A stretch of 64,000 nucleotides of DNA from Ruminococcus sp. (GTDB lineage: Bacteria > Bacillota > Clostridia > Oscillospirales > Ruminococcaceae), in contig JAGAOV010000003.1 in NCBI GenBank assembly GCA_017623515.1, positions 1 through 64,000 on the forward strand, given 5' to 3'. Both the position numbers and the translations under genes were made by a program. The notes under the pieces are model-generated. The model was not told where the DNA came from. It ran no database searches and saw only the letters and a list, made by a program, of their open reading frames with translations. The first letter of the stretch is position 1; each line of letters begins with the position of its first letter. Shown piece by piece: positions 23,853-33,863 of the stretch.

Positions 23853-26630
23853 TCACGCTCCTTCCTTTACATAATCTGCAAGCAGATACTCTGTACCGTT
23901 TACTGTAACAGATTCTGCTTCAAGGTCAACGACTGTTACCGTTCCATCTTCATATGTAGTTGTGATAACACCGTCTTCCTCTTCATAGCCTGTTATAAGC
24001 TTATCACCTGTTCCAGCAAGAACGTCTCTTGTAAAGCTCCAGCTCTGTGCTGCTTCTTCTGTCCAGTCTGCATAGTAAGCATAGTAGAGATTATCAAGCT
24101 CTGTGTCCTTGAGAATGCTTGTCTCCTCACCTATCATATCATAATGAATACCGCTGCCTGCTGCAATGGAACGGAGTACAGTTTCATTTGTATCTGCGCT
24201 GCCGTTTACCGCTGTGCCGGAGTAGGATTTCAGTCCGTGGAGAACTATCTGATAGAAAGGAATGTCTGCGTCAAAAATATCATAGCCGCTTGACTGGAGA
24301 GGAACATTGCTTATCCTGTCAACATAAGGAAGTGCATAAGCATTTGCTGTATTGCCAAGAATGCTGTCAACTGAACCGCTGAGTGTTTCATAGGATTCAA
24401 TAAGAAGCTCCTGAGCCTTGTCTCTGCCTGCAAGGTTCTTGCCGTAGTCGCCGTAAAGTGCGGAGGTAAGTTCGGAAAGTCCGATATTCTTTATGCCCTT
24501 GTCAGAACAGCTTTCTGCAAGGTCGGAGAATATTTCAGGATAAGCTGTAGGAGTTATCAGGGACAGCGGCTTCTTGCTTGTCTGCTGTGTGCCGTATGCA
24601 AGGTTGTATGTATACTCTCTTGCGTATGAGCCTGATACTCTGATAGTTGTATCCTTGAATGTCATATAGCCGTTGCCGGATTTGAAGCCCGTGTTCTGAA
24701 CTGACGGATAGAGAGCAATGCCGTTATTTTCCGCATATGCAAGCAGGTCTTCAAAATCGCCCTTGCCCCCGATAGTACCGGATGCCTTTGCATCAGCGTC
24801 GATCTTGTTCTTGATTCCGTCATTCGTCCACTTGTTGTAGCTTACAACCAGATTTGAACCGCCTGCGTCAATAAGGGACTGCAAAATGTTCTCTGCCTGT
24901 TCACATGTAGTAAGGGCTGTTTTCAGCGTTACAGGAATACCCAGAATAGAACGTGATTTCTGCACACCGCCGTAAATATCAACATAAAGCTCAGGCAGAC
25001 CGTTCATCTCTGACTTCTGCACACCCATTTCACCGGTAAGATAGTTACGATATGCATTCGCAACATCTATGTAGTCCATGCCGGTCTCTGCCGTATCCTC
25101 AAGAGGATAGTAACGAAGCTCGATAGTCTCGGTTTTGATGTCACCCTCTTCAAACACTGTAAGAGTCGTAGTATTATCGCCGGACATGTAGTAACTGTCG
25201 GTACTTCTGAGGGTAAACTCAAAGCTGCAAAGATTATAGCTGCTCTTGGACTGACCGCTTACAGTTGCCTTGAGCTTGGCATTGGAGTCGCCCTCTGAGC
25301 ATACTACCATCATAGCATTATCGCCGTTTACGATACCGTACATCGGGAAGTAAACCTGCTCGGTAACATCCGGCTCCTGAAGCGGAACTGCTGTAAGGTC
25401 TGCACCGTAAACAGTCTGTGTGTATGCTTTGGCTGCTGTCTTGCCGTTATTGAAATTGATAAGTGCGCCTGAGCCGTCTGGAATTACAAAGTAACCCTCG
25501 TCATCAGAATCAGCTGCGCCGAAATTATTCATAACAGTAAGGCTTGTGAGGATCTTTCCGGATTCGTTTGAGGTATCATCCTCGTTAATATCGGCTGTTT
25601 CCACAACTGCGGAAAGGTGATCCTCCTGAAGCTCGTACATTACAGGAATGCTGATTCCAGCGTCCTTGAAATCGTATGTGATCTCAACGCCGTCGCCCTT
25701 GTCCTTTACCTTTACGGAAGCGTCGCTGCCGGAGCGCATGTTTGTTGTTGCTCGCTTAGCAGGCTCGCCGTAAACAATGTTCATAGAGGACTGGAGGTCG
25801 GAAACGATAGTGCCTGTTGCCAGAGGATCGTGACCTGAGCCTACCGGTGATGACCACCACATGTAATCAGACTTCTTGTCCTTGACTGCAATAATGCCGT
25901 TATCATCGTTTACATAAAGCGCAAGGTTATCATTCTCAGTAACAAAGCGTACTGCGCTCTTTATCTGAGTGAATTCCTTGTTCAGAACGTAGTCCCATAC
26001 CTTTTCATCATCGGTATAGTGAACCTCGCCGTCCTTTGCAGCACCGTCCTGCTTCAATGAACGTACAACCTCGTCAAAGTCGTCGTTGTAGACCTCAAGA
26101 GTCTTGTTGTCCATAGACAGGAAAGTAAACTCATTATCAAGAAGAGATACTATCTTTCTTACCATAGTAACCTTCTTGTACTCCGGATCGGTGTATACAA
26201 GCCATCTGCCCTCTTCACTGAGGAAAATAACAAATTCCTTTGTATCGTCCTCTTCTTCAAGTGTGCAGACAACCTCGCCTGTTTTGTCGTCTATACCAGC
26301 AAGCTCGATCTTCTTCAGAAGATCCACAACATCCTCATCTGCGATCTCATCCTTGTATTCCTCAGGACGAAGATAGAATGTGATGCCCTCACAGGAATTG
26401 AGCTTTGTCATATACTTTTCAACATCCGCTGCTGTGATCTCGATCTCCTCAACAGGTTCGGTACGGCGTTTGGATTCCTCTTCCTCTGCGCCCTCCTCTG
26501 TACCTGTCTCGGCTGCGGCGTTGACTGCTTCCTCTGTTTCATTGTCAGCATACGCCGGCACAGCGGCAAGCGGAATCATCATAGTCACTGCCAGCAGACC
26601 TGCTGCGATCTTTTTCCAGTTATTATACAA
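23853..26630 (-). CDS. Secreted DUF5696 protein of a sugar-uptake operon
   Basis: A 925-residue exported protein with signal peptide 1-28 (ending AYA) and an acidic Glu-rich segment to about residue 65. Residues 70-480 look beta-rich; residues about 540-860 look like an alpha/beta barrel (GLPELYVDIYGGV, LVVSYNKWTNDGI, GIALYPSVQNTGF, IGLSELTSALYGDYG, YALPYVDRISNVPL), matching DUF5696 as I remember it. Several acidic residues at strand ends (VDIYG, LSELTS, YVDRIS) suggest a glycosidase-like active site, unproven. The start is TTG at 26630 with AAAGGCGGTG upstream. It lies between a Yip1 gene and a permease pair, so it probably processes or binds the transported glycan at the cell surface. Confidence 0.75.
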   Translation of the reverse strand: MYNNWKKIAAGLLAVTMMIPLAAVPAYADNETEEAVNAAAETGTEEGAEEEESKRRTEPVEEIEITAADVEKYMTKLNSCEGITFYLRPEEYKDEIADEDVVDLLKKIELAGIDDKTGEVVCTLEEEDDTKEFVIFLSEEGRWLVYTDPEYKKVTMVRKIVSLLDNEFTFLSMDNKTLEVYNDDFDEVVRSLKQDGAAKDGEVHYTDDEKVWDYVLNKEFTQIKSAVRFVTENDNLALYVNDDNGIIAVKDKKSDYMWWSSPVGSGHDPLATGTIVSDLQSSMNIVYGEPAKRATTNMRSGSDASVKVKDKGDGVEITYDFKDAGISIPVMYELQEDHLSAVVETADINEDDTSNESGKILTSLTVMNNFGAADSDDEGYFVIPDGSGALINFNNGKTAAKAYTQTVYGADLTAVPLQEPDVTEQVYFPMYGIVNGDNAMMVVCSEGDSNAKLKATVSGQSKSSYNLCSFEFTLRSTDSYYMSGDNTTTLTVFEEGDIKTETIELRYYPLEDTAETGMDYIDVANAYRNYLTGEMGVQKSEMNGLPELYVDIYGGVQKSRSILGIPVTLKTALTTCEQAENILQSLIDAGGSNLVVSYNKWTNDGIKNKIDADAKASGTIGGKGDFEDLLAYAENNGIALYPSVQNTGFKSGNGYMTFKDTTIRVSGSYAREYTYNLAYGTQQTSKKPLSLITPTAYPEIFSDLAESCSDKGIKNIGLSELTSALYGDYGKNLAGRDKAQELLIESYETLSGSVDSILGNTANAYALPYVDRISNVPLQSSGYDIFDADIPFYQIVLHGLKSYSGTAVNGSADTNETVLRSIAAGSGIHYDMIGEETSILKDTELDNLYYAYYADWTEEAAQSWSFTRDVLAGTGDKLITGYEEEDGVITTTYEDGTVTVVDLEAESVTVNGTEYLLADYVKEGA

Positions 26631-26648
26631 TTCACGTCACCGCCTTTC

Positions 26649-27278
26649 TTAAACCTTCATACGATAGGAAATCTCGGTATATACAGATGTTGCAAATACA
26701 TATACCTGCTGGAACAATGCTACCAGAAGTACCAGAAGTATCAGGATAAGGAGCATTGCCACAACGGTAAGAATCATAGCGAACAGTGTCTTGGATACAC
26801 TGTACTGATGAACTGCCTTGATCGCCATGAACATCAGAACCACTGACCAGACTGTTCCGATAACGGATACTGTTGTGATGAAGATAGCCTCATCTCTTGT
26901 CAGGAAGTGGGACAGTATTACCTGAATGTAAAGCTGAACTACATAGGGTATCAGCGCATATGCACTGTAGATATAGATCTTCTTCATTGTACCCTCACCC
27001 TCAAGGAGCGTACATATAGACCAGTTGCCTACTACCCATGTAAGGAAGAGAACGATGGTCTGAACGATATAGGGAACAATGCTGAAAAGTCTTACGGAGG
27101 ACATCATGAACTGCTGTCCGTAAAAGTTATCATAGAGAATAGCACCGATAAACCAGAGAACGATAACGATGCTTGCAAAGAGGACTGAGCCGCCCTTCTT
27201 CCAGCGGAGATCCTCAAAGCCTTCAAATGGATGAAAGACTGTATGCTTTACCCACTGCTTTTGTGTTAAATCCATCAT
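26649..27278 (-). CDS. Yip1-domain membrane protein
   Basis: A 209-residue membrane protein with about five hydrophobic helices (from VLFASIVIVLWFIGAILYD to the C-terminus) in the Yip1 pattern, after a short hydrophilic N-terminus with HPFEGFEDLRWKKGG. The ATG at 27278 follows the NHL gene stop by only 5 bases, and its Shine-Dalgarno GGAGAGGAGG overlaps the end of that gene. The function of bacterial Yip1 proteins is unknown; its place in the middle of a sugar-import operon suggests a role in assembling or holding the surface machinery. Confidence 0.75.
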   Translation of the reverse strand: MMDLTQKQWVKHTVFHPFEGFEDLRWKKGGSVLFASIVIVLWFIGAILYDNFYGQQFMMSSVRLFSIVPYIVQTIVLFLTWVVGNWSICTLLEGEGTMKKIYIYSAYALIPYVVQLYIQVILSHFLTRDEAIFITTVSVIGTVWSVVLMFMAIKAVHQYSVSKTLFAMILTVVAMLLILILLVLLVALFQQVYVFATSVYTEISYRMKV

Positions 27279-27285
27279 AGCCGCA

Positions 27286-28803
27286 TCATTCCTCCTCTCC
27301 CTCGTGGAGCATTTCCACAAGATTCTTCGGCTGCTTCTTCTGGTTCTTCTTCTTGTAGTGACGGTATACGATATAAAGCACTATCAGAATAACCACAACT
27401 GCTGCAACAAGCGTGAAGTGTGAGTCAAGCCATTCTGAACGGTATCCCTCGAAAGCCTTGTTGTACTGAATGGAGGATTCCGCAAGCTCTGCATACTTCA
27501 TTGCACCCTCATAGTCGCCCTTGTTGAGAAGAGCAGAAGAAATGCCTACGTATGCTGCACGGTAGTTGCCGTCACGTCTGAGAACCTCGTACCACGGCTC
27601 AAGAGCCTCTTCATAGTAACCGTCATTGTAGAGACCAACTGCCTCGTGAACTATCTCGCCGAAGTCAGTTTCCTCGAAAATTGTAATAGTATCCTTGAGA
27701 CCGTCTGTTACATAGATATTGCTGCCCAAGGTCTCAACAGCTGTAGGCTGGAGTGAGAATCCGCCCAACTGGTCGGAACGTGTACCCATGATGAACAGCA
27801 GGTTGCCGTCCTCGTCGTACTGGAACACACGTCCTGTCTCCATATCAAGACAGTTGAGTCTGCCGATGTCGTCAACATCTATGTCCACAAGCTTTGTGGA
27901 GAAGGTCTGGTTTGTGGCTGCGTCATACATGGACGCAATGTCACCGAATGTTGCTTCCAGTCCTGAGAACAGGTTTACACCGGATGGATTTACCTTCTTT
28001 ACACGGTCGGACTCTGAGCTTGAGGACTGAGTTACTGTGAATACAAAGCCTTCGTCGTCAATGTCAAAGTTTGTAATGCCTGCCGCAACGTTTCTTGATG
28101 AATTCGCTCTCATCTCATCAGTTGCGATAAGATTCCAGAAGTAGCCTGCTACAACCTCTGCTGTAGCTTCAACGGCGTTTGCACCGTAGTAGCCCTGAAA
28201 TTCACCGTCACTGTTGAAGAACGCTGCACCGTTTGTAATGTTGTTGAGTACGGAATAGATATTTCCAGCCTTGTCAACAACTACCTTCTGCGGCTTGAAT
28301 GTCTCATTCTCATAAAGTGTTGAATCAGGTCTTGTAATGTTCTTTACAACATTACCATCCATATCAGTTACAAGCAGTCTTGAGTTGCCTGTATCCGCTA
28401 TGTACATATAACCTGTATCCTCGGAAACGAACACACCCTCAGGTGATGACAGTGTAAGAGTACTGCCGTCCTCGTCCTTGAATTCGCTGTATTCCTTTAC
28501 AGCCTTTGTAAAGGTCTCGTCTACTACTACGATACGTCCGTTTCCGCTGTCAACAACATAGAACTGATTCTCGCTGTCACGGAAGATGTCCTGAATAACA
28601 TCCATCTCACCGCAGCCAAGGTCTGTACCTCTTACTGCACGGACTGCCTCATAGCCTGCCTGTGAGGGTGTTGCCTCGGTCCAGCGGTCGTAGTTGTACA
28701 CATTGTAATGCTCCTCGGCAGATACAACAGGAAGAACCGTTCCTGTCATAAGAAGTGCGCAGGAACACATTACAGACGCTATTGCTTTAAATTTTTTCTG
28801 CAA
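27286..28803 (-). CDS. Membrane-anchored NHL-repeat protein
   Basis: A 505-residue exported protein. The start is TTG at 28803 with GAGGTG six bases upstream, giving a good signal peptide (KKFKAIASVMCSCALLMTG... ending VSA). Several NHL/beta-propeller blades follow, for example QFYVVDSGNGRIVVVDE, GYMYIADTGNSRLLVTD, VDDIGRLNCLDMETGRVFQ and SNIYVTDGLKDTITIFEE. A TPR-like helical region (about 395-470) and a membrane helix (TLVAAVVVILIVLYIVY) with a basic tail come last. Propeller and TPR usually mediate protein or ligand binding. It is the middle gene of the sugar operon; its partner is unknown. Confidence 0.8.
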   Translation of the reverse strand: MQKKFKAIASVMCSCALLMTGTVLPVVSAEEHYNVYNYDRWTEATPSQAGYEAVRAVRGTDLGCGEMDVIQDIFRDSENQFYVVDSGNGRIVVVDETFTKAVKEYSEFKDEDGSTLTLSSPEGVFVSEDTGYMYIADTGNSRLLVTDMDGNVVKNITRPDSTLYENETFKPQKVVVDKAGNIYSVLNNITNGAAFFNSDGEFQGYYGANAVEATAEVVAGYFWNLIATDEMRANSSRNVAAGITNFDIDDEGFVFTVTQSSSSESDRVKKVNPSGVNLFSGLEATFGDIASMYDAATNQTFSTKLVDIDVDDIGRLNCLDMETGRVFQYDEDGNLLFIMGTRSDQLGGFSLQPTAVETLGSNIYVTDGLKDTITIFEETDFGEIVHEAVGLYNDGYYEEALEPWYEVLRRDGNYRAAYVGISSALLNKGDYEGAMKYAELAESSIQYNKAFEGYRSEWLDSHFTLVAAVVVILIVLYIVYRHYKKKNQKKQPKNLVEMLHEGEEE

Positions 28804-28819
28804 GCTCCTCACCTCTTCC

Positions 28820-29707
28820 TTAATCCTTGATGCCCGAATGAGCCATTGTTTCGATAACCTGTCTCTGTGCCAGCATGAATATAACGATCGGCGGAACAAG
28901 CATGAATACTGCCGCTGCCATCGCAACGCCGGCTCTTGCAAGACCTGCTGACGCTGCCTGCTGTACTACTGTGGGCAGAGTCTTGAGGGATTCATTGAAT
29001 ACCATTGTACCGCCCTGTATGTTCCATGCAGCCTGAAATGCGAAGATAACAACTGTCATCATTGCAGGCTTCTGGTTCGGCATTACTATCTGCCAGCAGG
29101 TACGGAACAGTCCTGCACCGTCAACCTTTGCCGCTTCTATCATAGCGTCCGGAATCTGACTGATGGACTGACGCATAAGGAAGAGACACATCGGTGATGC
29201 AATTGACGGGAATATAAGTGCCATCCATGTATCAACCATGCCCATCTTTGCAAGCACCATGTACTGCATGATGTAGATTACGTTTGACTGATACAGCAGG
29301 GATACAACGATTATGCCGTTCATGAACTTAGCACCGGGGAATTTGACCTTTGCAAGACAGAATGCTGCCATTGCAGAGAATACAACCTGACAAACTGTAA
29401 CTGTTACCGTTACGAATACGCTGTTGAATACGTATCTTGAGAAAGGTACCCACAGGTCGCTGCATATACGGAACATTGATGTGTAGTTTGAAAGGGTTGG
29501 TTCAATTACATAGAGCTTCGGCGGGAATACGAACAGCTCCTGCACAGGCTTGATTGACATTACTACCGCAAGATAGATAGGCAGTACCATGAACAGACCC
29601 AGCAGCAGGAGGAATACGAAAATTCCCACTGTACCTCTTATCTTGTGACCTGCTCTCTTTGTGGACACCTTGAGGTGTTTGCCATATTCTTTTTCTTTTT
29701 TCGCCAT
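28820..29707 (-). CDS. Carbohydrate ABC transporter permease (MalG type)
   Basis: A 295-residue permease, six helices, EAA loop MIEAAKVDGAGLFRTCWQIVMP. CTAAGGAGG stands before the ATG. It follows its MalF-type partner by 12 bases. This is the first of two permease pairs in the operon. Confidence 0.9.
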   Translation of the reverse strand: MAKKEKEYGKHLKVSTKRAGHKIRGTVGIFVFLLLLGLFMVLPIYLAVVMSIKPVQELFVFPPKLYVIEPTLSNYTSMFRICSDLWVPFSRYVFNSVFVTVTVTVCQVVFSAMAAFCLAKVKFPGAKFMNGIIVVSLLYQSNVIYIMQYMVLAKMGMVDTWMALIFPSIASPMCLFLMRQSISQIPDAMIEAAKVDGAGLFRTCWQIVMPNQKPAMMTVVIFAFQAAWNIQGGTMVFNESLKTLPTVVQQAASAGLARAGVAMAAAVFMLVPPIVIFMLAQRQVIETMAHSGIKD

Positions 29708-29719
29708 GACATAACCTCC

Positions 29720-30652
29720 TTAGTCCATATACTTGCTCAGCAGCTTGCTGATAAGCTTATTCATAAAGTACATCGCAATAAACAGTATCATACAGATCGC
29801 AGAGGCATAACCCATCTCGTATCTGATCCAGCCGTAGTCGTAGGCATGGTTCATGATAGTATGTGCCTTGTAGTCTGTACTTGGGAAACCAACAAGGTTC
29901 TGTGAAACAGTACCTGCGGTAAATGAGCTTACGATCTGCATTACGGCAGCGAACATGAGCTGCGGTCCCATTGAGGGGATAGTAATGTAGATAAGCTCCT
30001 GCCAGCGGTTCTTGATACCCTCGATAGCACCAGCCTCGTACTGGGAACGGTCGATGTTCTGGAAGCCGGCACGGAGTGCAAGGAAGCCTGCACCAAGGCT
30101 GATCCACATCTGTACTACGATAGTAACTGCAAGAACATATGAACCGTCTGTCAGCCACTGGATAGGCGATGTGATGATACCCAGATCCAGCAGAACAGAG
30201 TTGAGATAGCCGTGTGTATCACCGCTGAAGATAAGCTTCCATACGGTGTAAACATTCGCCATTGACGGCGCATAGAAAATCAGTGTAAAGAGCGTTCTCA
30301 GCTTGGGATGAAGCTCGTTGATGAGCCATGCAAGCAGGAAGCAGAGCACGTAGCTTACAGGCCCTGTGAAGATCGCAAAGACCAGTGTTACACGGACAGA
30401 TTCAATAAAAATCTTATCCGCAAGGAAAAGTGTTGTAAAGTTTGAAAGACCTACGTATTTCGGGAACTGTACCATGTTGAAGTCTGTGAAGCCTACAGGC
30501 AGTGACAGTACGACCGGAATAACAGTAAATACGATAAAGAACAGCATAAACGGCAGCATCATTACATAAGCAGCCTTGTTCTGCTTCATGGAAATAAGCG
30601 TCATGCGCCGCTGCTCTTGTTTGGTTCTTCTACCGATAGCGGCAGTATCCAA
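29720..30652 (-). CDS. Sugar ABC transporter permease (MalF type)
   Basis: A 310-residue permease, six helices, with the EAA loop QYEAGAIEGIKNRWQELIYITIP. The start is TTG at 30652, preceded at seven bases by GAGGAGG; no ATG fits better. It lies 34 bases after the large binding protein gene and forms the first permease pair with the next gene. Confidence 0.9.
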   Translation of the reverse strand: MDTAAIGRRTKQEQRRMTLISMKQNKAAYVMMLPFMLFFIVFTVIPVVLSLPVGFTDFNMVQFPKYVGLSNFTTLFLADKIFIESVRVTLVFAIFTGPVSYVLCFLLAWLINELHPKLRTLFTLIFYAPSMANVYTVWKLIFSGDTHGYLNSVLLDLGIITSPIQWLTDGSYVLAVTIVVQMWISLGAGFLALRAGFQNIDRSQYEAGAIEGIKNRWQELIYITIPSMGPQLMFAAVMQIVSSFTAGTVSQNLVGFPSTDYKAHTIMNHAYDYGWIRYEMGYASAICMILFIAMYFMNKLISKLLSKYMD

Positions 30653-30686
30653 TGTAAACCCTCCTCATTTTTTATTAGAGCGAAAC

Positions 30687-33671
30687 TTATTCCGCTGTGT
30701 CAAGTCCCAGATTTTCACGCTTTCTGGTAATTTCCTCATTGATGTCACGGTTGTACCACATGAGAGTATCTCTCGGATTCTCAGAATTGTTTACAACCTC
30801 ACGGAACGCATTCATTACGTTTCTTGTAACGGCATATGATGCCGGAATGATGGGAACTTCCACAAGCTCATCCATTGCTGTTTCCAGAGACTCTACCTCA
30901 TCCGGAGACCATGCAAGCTGTGTGAGAGCCTCCTTGTTTGCCGGAGCGTAGCGTCCCATCTGTCCCATAAGTCCCTCTATCTGTGTTGCATACGCAACCT
31001 GTGTATCTGTTGAACAGAACCACTTGAGGAATGTCCATGCGTTATCAATACCGTTCTCCTTTTCAGCCACCTTATTAAAGATAACCGCACCGGAGCTTGA
31101 TGAGTTTACTGCGTGTGATACTGTGCCGTCCTCCTGAAGTGTACCGGGGATAGTTGTAAAATCCCAAAGTCCCTTGATTTCAGGAGCTGCAACCTGAAGC
31201 TGATTGTAGAATGAATAATCTGCAATAACGATCGGATATTCACCTGTACGGAATCGGCTGAAGCCGTCGTACTGCTGGTCAAAGTCATACTTTGTATAGA
31301 AGGATGTCCACATCTCGAAAGCGTCGATAGCCTCGTTGGTGTTGAACATTGTCTCGGTCATTGCTTCATTGTAGTAATTTGTACCGCTCTGGAGCATGAG
31401 CGTTGCAAAGGTATGACCGCTTTCTGTTGCCGGAGAGATCTGAGCCATGTTGGAGTCGGCTGCTACTGCCGGAAGAACCAGACCTGCGGACATGTAGCTT
31501 CTCTGGAGAGCAGGGAGCATATCAATAAGGTCAGTCCATGTTTCCGGAGGGGCTGTGAAGCCAAGCTCGCTGAGAACGTCCTTACGGTAGAACATCATCG
31601 CCCAGCTTCTTGTAAGAGGCATACCATATGTGCCGCCCTCATACTGATATGGCACCATAGCCTCTTCCTGATAAAGCTGTGTTATTTCCTCGTAGCCCTC
31701 CATCTGGGAAACGTCTGCTAAAAGTCCACGGCATGCAAGGTTTACAGGGAATTCGCCGCCGAGGAACAGTGCAACATCAGGGCCTTTGTCTGCAAGCGTC
31801 GCTTCAACAACGCCGCCTACTACAAGGTTAATGGATACAGGAATTTCATATTCGGGAATAAATTCAGACTCAACCAGTGACTTGACTACCTGCGCCTGAT
31901 CACGTCCGAGGGATACCCATACATCAATAGTATCCTCACCTGTTGTATCGGTCAGTGAGGAGTAGTCCTCATTGAAGGAGGCACAGAATCTCTTGAAGCT
32001 GTATGCGAGATTATCAAAGAATCCCGGCTCTGCTTCACCGAATTCATTGTCCGCTGTTGTAAGCTCAATATAGTCAATTTCCAGCGGCTGATCACGGTAG
32101 TCACGCATCCATGATGAAATGGATGTTATATAGTCCTTTATCTGGGAAAGGTAGTTCGGAATCTTCAGCGGATCGTCCACGCACTTTTCAAGAACGATAG
32201 CCATGCTTTCCAGTGAAGCGGCTTCTGAACCCTCGGATTTTGCAAGGGATTCGATCTCGTCCTGCACTGTGCGGAGTTTCTTTGCGATACCATCGAAGGT
32301 GTCAACGATTTCCGGAATCTTCTCATGTACATAGTAGTCTGTATATGTATCCGGCTCTGGACCTGTTATCATAACTATCTTACGGTAGTATGTATTCAGG
32401 TCAAGAACAATATCGTCAAGCTGCTGCATGTACTCACCGATAGCACCGGGGACAGCCTCCATTGTAATGGTGTGCTTTTCACCTGCTGTCAGGTAGATAT
32501 ACAGATCTTCACCATCAGATGTTTCAACCTCGTTGATCTGGAAATCAGTGCTGTAGTAGAAACGCACCTGATCCATATCTTCACAGAGAACCTGTCCGTC
32601 AATATAGATACGGCGGTTTGAGAAGAATCCTCGCATTTCCTCCTGACGTGCCTTGATACCCATTTTGTACCAGCCGTCATTCGGAACAGTAGCTTCCCAT
32701 GTTATAGTCTGCTGTGCCTTGTCCCAGTTGCCCTGACCTATTGTATTGTACAGAAGGTGCTTTGGATCTGATGGAGATATTGCACAGCTTGAATTATCAT
32801 ATGTAGGATAAAGAACAGAGTCAGACTTATAAAGTGCAGTCTCACCCTCGATACGCACTGTACCGGAAGGAGTTGCTTCAACTGATACCGCAGCGTCAAC
32901 AGAGGATGTATATTCATCATATGTCTGATACTCATCAGGATTGTAGAATTTCAGATATTCAAGAGCAAGCCAGCCCTTTGACGCTTCAAGAGTTACAGTA
33001 TGTCTGCCCTCTTCAAGATAAAATACTATAGGCTCATTAAAAAGACCATCGGGATCTTTAAGAGGAGTTGTCTGCCACATTTCAACCTGTATCTGTGACG
33101 GACGCACCTCGTCACCTGAGGAGTCCTTTTCAATATCCTTTTCATTTCTGAAAACCTTGTTAAGTGTGATTCTGGACGCTGCATCGTATGGTACTTCACC
33201 GTCGATAGCAACCGAAAGCTCTATAGTTGCCGTATTTGACGCAATCGGGCAATAAGACGCTTCCACACAATAGAGACCGGTTTCAGGAACTTCGATCTCA
33301 TAGGTAAAGCTGCCATCTGCGCTGTTCCATATGAGAGCATCGCTGCGGCTGCTGCCGTCCTCTTCTCCCGTATACGAACCCACCTCATACGTTTCGCAGT
33401 CTGCCTCAGTAAAGCTGCTGCCTGCCACCAGAATTGACGCATCCGGTCTCGGCTCTGACTGGTACTGCTCAAAGTAGTCACTGTAAGACACCTGCTGCTC
33501 ATAATAAAGCGCACTGCCTTCATCGGAAACAGCATTTATCTCTTCCGCCTCTGACTGAGACCGAGCAGCTGTATCTTTATCGGCAAATGCCTGAAGAGGA
33601 GCAATACCTGATGCCGCCGTACAGACAACCAGCAAAGCTGCCAGAGTGCCTTGCCATTTTCTGTTTGTCAC
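30687..33671 (-). CDS. Very large extracellular solute-binding protein with two CBM-like domains
   Basis: About 994 residues. The GTG at 33671 is preferred because AAAGGTGG lies seven bases upstream and the product begins with a clean signal peptide (to QAFA). Two beta-sandwich domains resembling CBM6/CBM35 follow (about 75-255 and 270-415; for example TGLYCVEASYC, GRHTVTLEAS, RIEGETALYKSD, DGWYKMGIKARQEE). A helical linker (430-545) leads to a family 1 solute-binding domain from about 575 to the end (VNLACRGLLADVSQM, PLTRSWAMMFYRKDVLSELGF, PETWTDLIDMLPAL, AWTFLKWFCSTDTQVAYA). Ordinary binding proteins have about 450 residues. No lipobox cysteine is present, so membrane attachment is unclear. 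It is the first gene of the operon, behind a perfect promoter. Confidence 0.85.
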   Translation of the reverse strand: MTNRKWQGTLAALLVVCTAASGIAPLQAFADKDTAARSQSEAEEINAVSDEGSALYYEQQVSYSDYFEQYQSEPRPDASILVAGSSFTEADCETYEVGSYTGEEDGSSRSDALIWNSADGSFTYEIEVPETGLYCVEASYCPIASNTATIELSVAIDGEVPYDAASRITLNKVFRNEKDIEKDSSGDEVRPSQIQVEMWQTTPLKDPDGLFNEPIVFYLEEGRHTVTLEASKGWLALEYLKFYNPDEYQTYDEYTSSVDAAVSVEATPSGTVRIEGETALYKSDSVLYPTYDNSSCAISPSDPKHLLYNTIGQGNWDKAQQTITWEATVPNDGWYKMGIKARQEEMRGFFSNRRIYIDGQVLCEDMDQVRFYYSTDFQINEVETSDGEDLYIYLTAGEKHTITMEAVPGAIGEYMQQLDDIVLDLNTYYRKIVMITGPEPDTYTDYYVHEKIPEIVDTFDGIAKKLRTVQDEIESLAKSEGSEAASLESMAIVLEKCVDDPLKIPNYLSQIKDYITSISSWMRDYRDQPLEIDYIELTTADNEFGEAEPGFFDNLAYSFKRFCASFNEDYSSLTDTTGEDTIDVWVSLGRDQAQVVKSLVESEFIPEYEIPVSINLVVGGVVEATLADKGPDVALFLGGEFPVNLACRGLLADVSQMEGYEEITQLYQEEAMVPYQYEGGTYGMPLTRSWAMMFYRKDVLSELGFTAPPETWTDLIDMLPALQRSYMSAGLVLPAVAADSNMAQISPATESGHTFATLMLQSGTNYYNEAMTETMFNTNEAIDAFEMWTSFYTKYDFDQQYDGFSRFRTGEYPIVIADYSFYNQLQVAAPEIKGLWDFTTIPGTLQEDGTVSHAVNSSSSGAVIFNKVAEKENGIDNAWTFLKWFCSTDTQVAYATQIEGLMGQMGRYAPANKEALTQLAWSPDEVESLETAMDELVEVPIIPASYAVTRNVMNAFREVVNNSENPRDTLMWYNRDINEEITRKRENLGLDTAE

Positions 33672-33751
33672 ATTCTTTCCACCTTTCCTTTTCATATCCT
33701 GCACCAGTTTTTCACAAAAAACAGGACAGGATACCTCATTCTATACTTGTA

Positions 33752-33780
33752 ATTATAACAATTTTCGCTCTTCTTGTCAA
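33752..33780 (-). promoter_or_regulatory. Consensus promoter of the sugar ABC operon
   Basis: Minus-strand TTGACA (33780-33775) and TATAAT (33757-33752) with 17 bases between, both perfect. No cre-like or other operator was recognised around it. Confidence 0.88.
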
Positions 33781-33863
33781 GGTGCGCAAACAAAAATTCC
33801 AATACATTTTTCTTTTTGGTGAAACTGCACTGTAACGTGAGCAATATTATCCTGTTTAATAGC

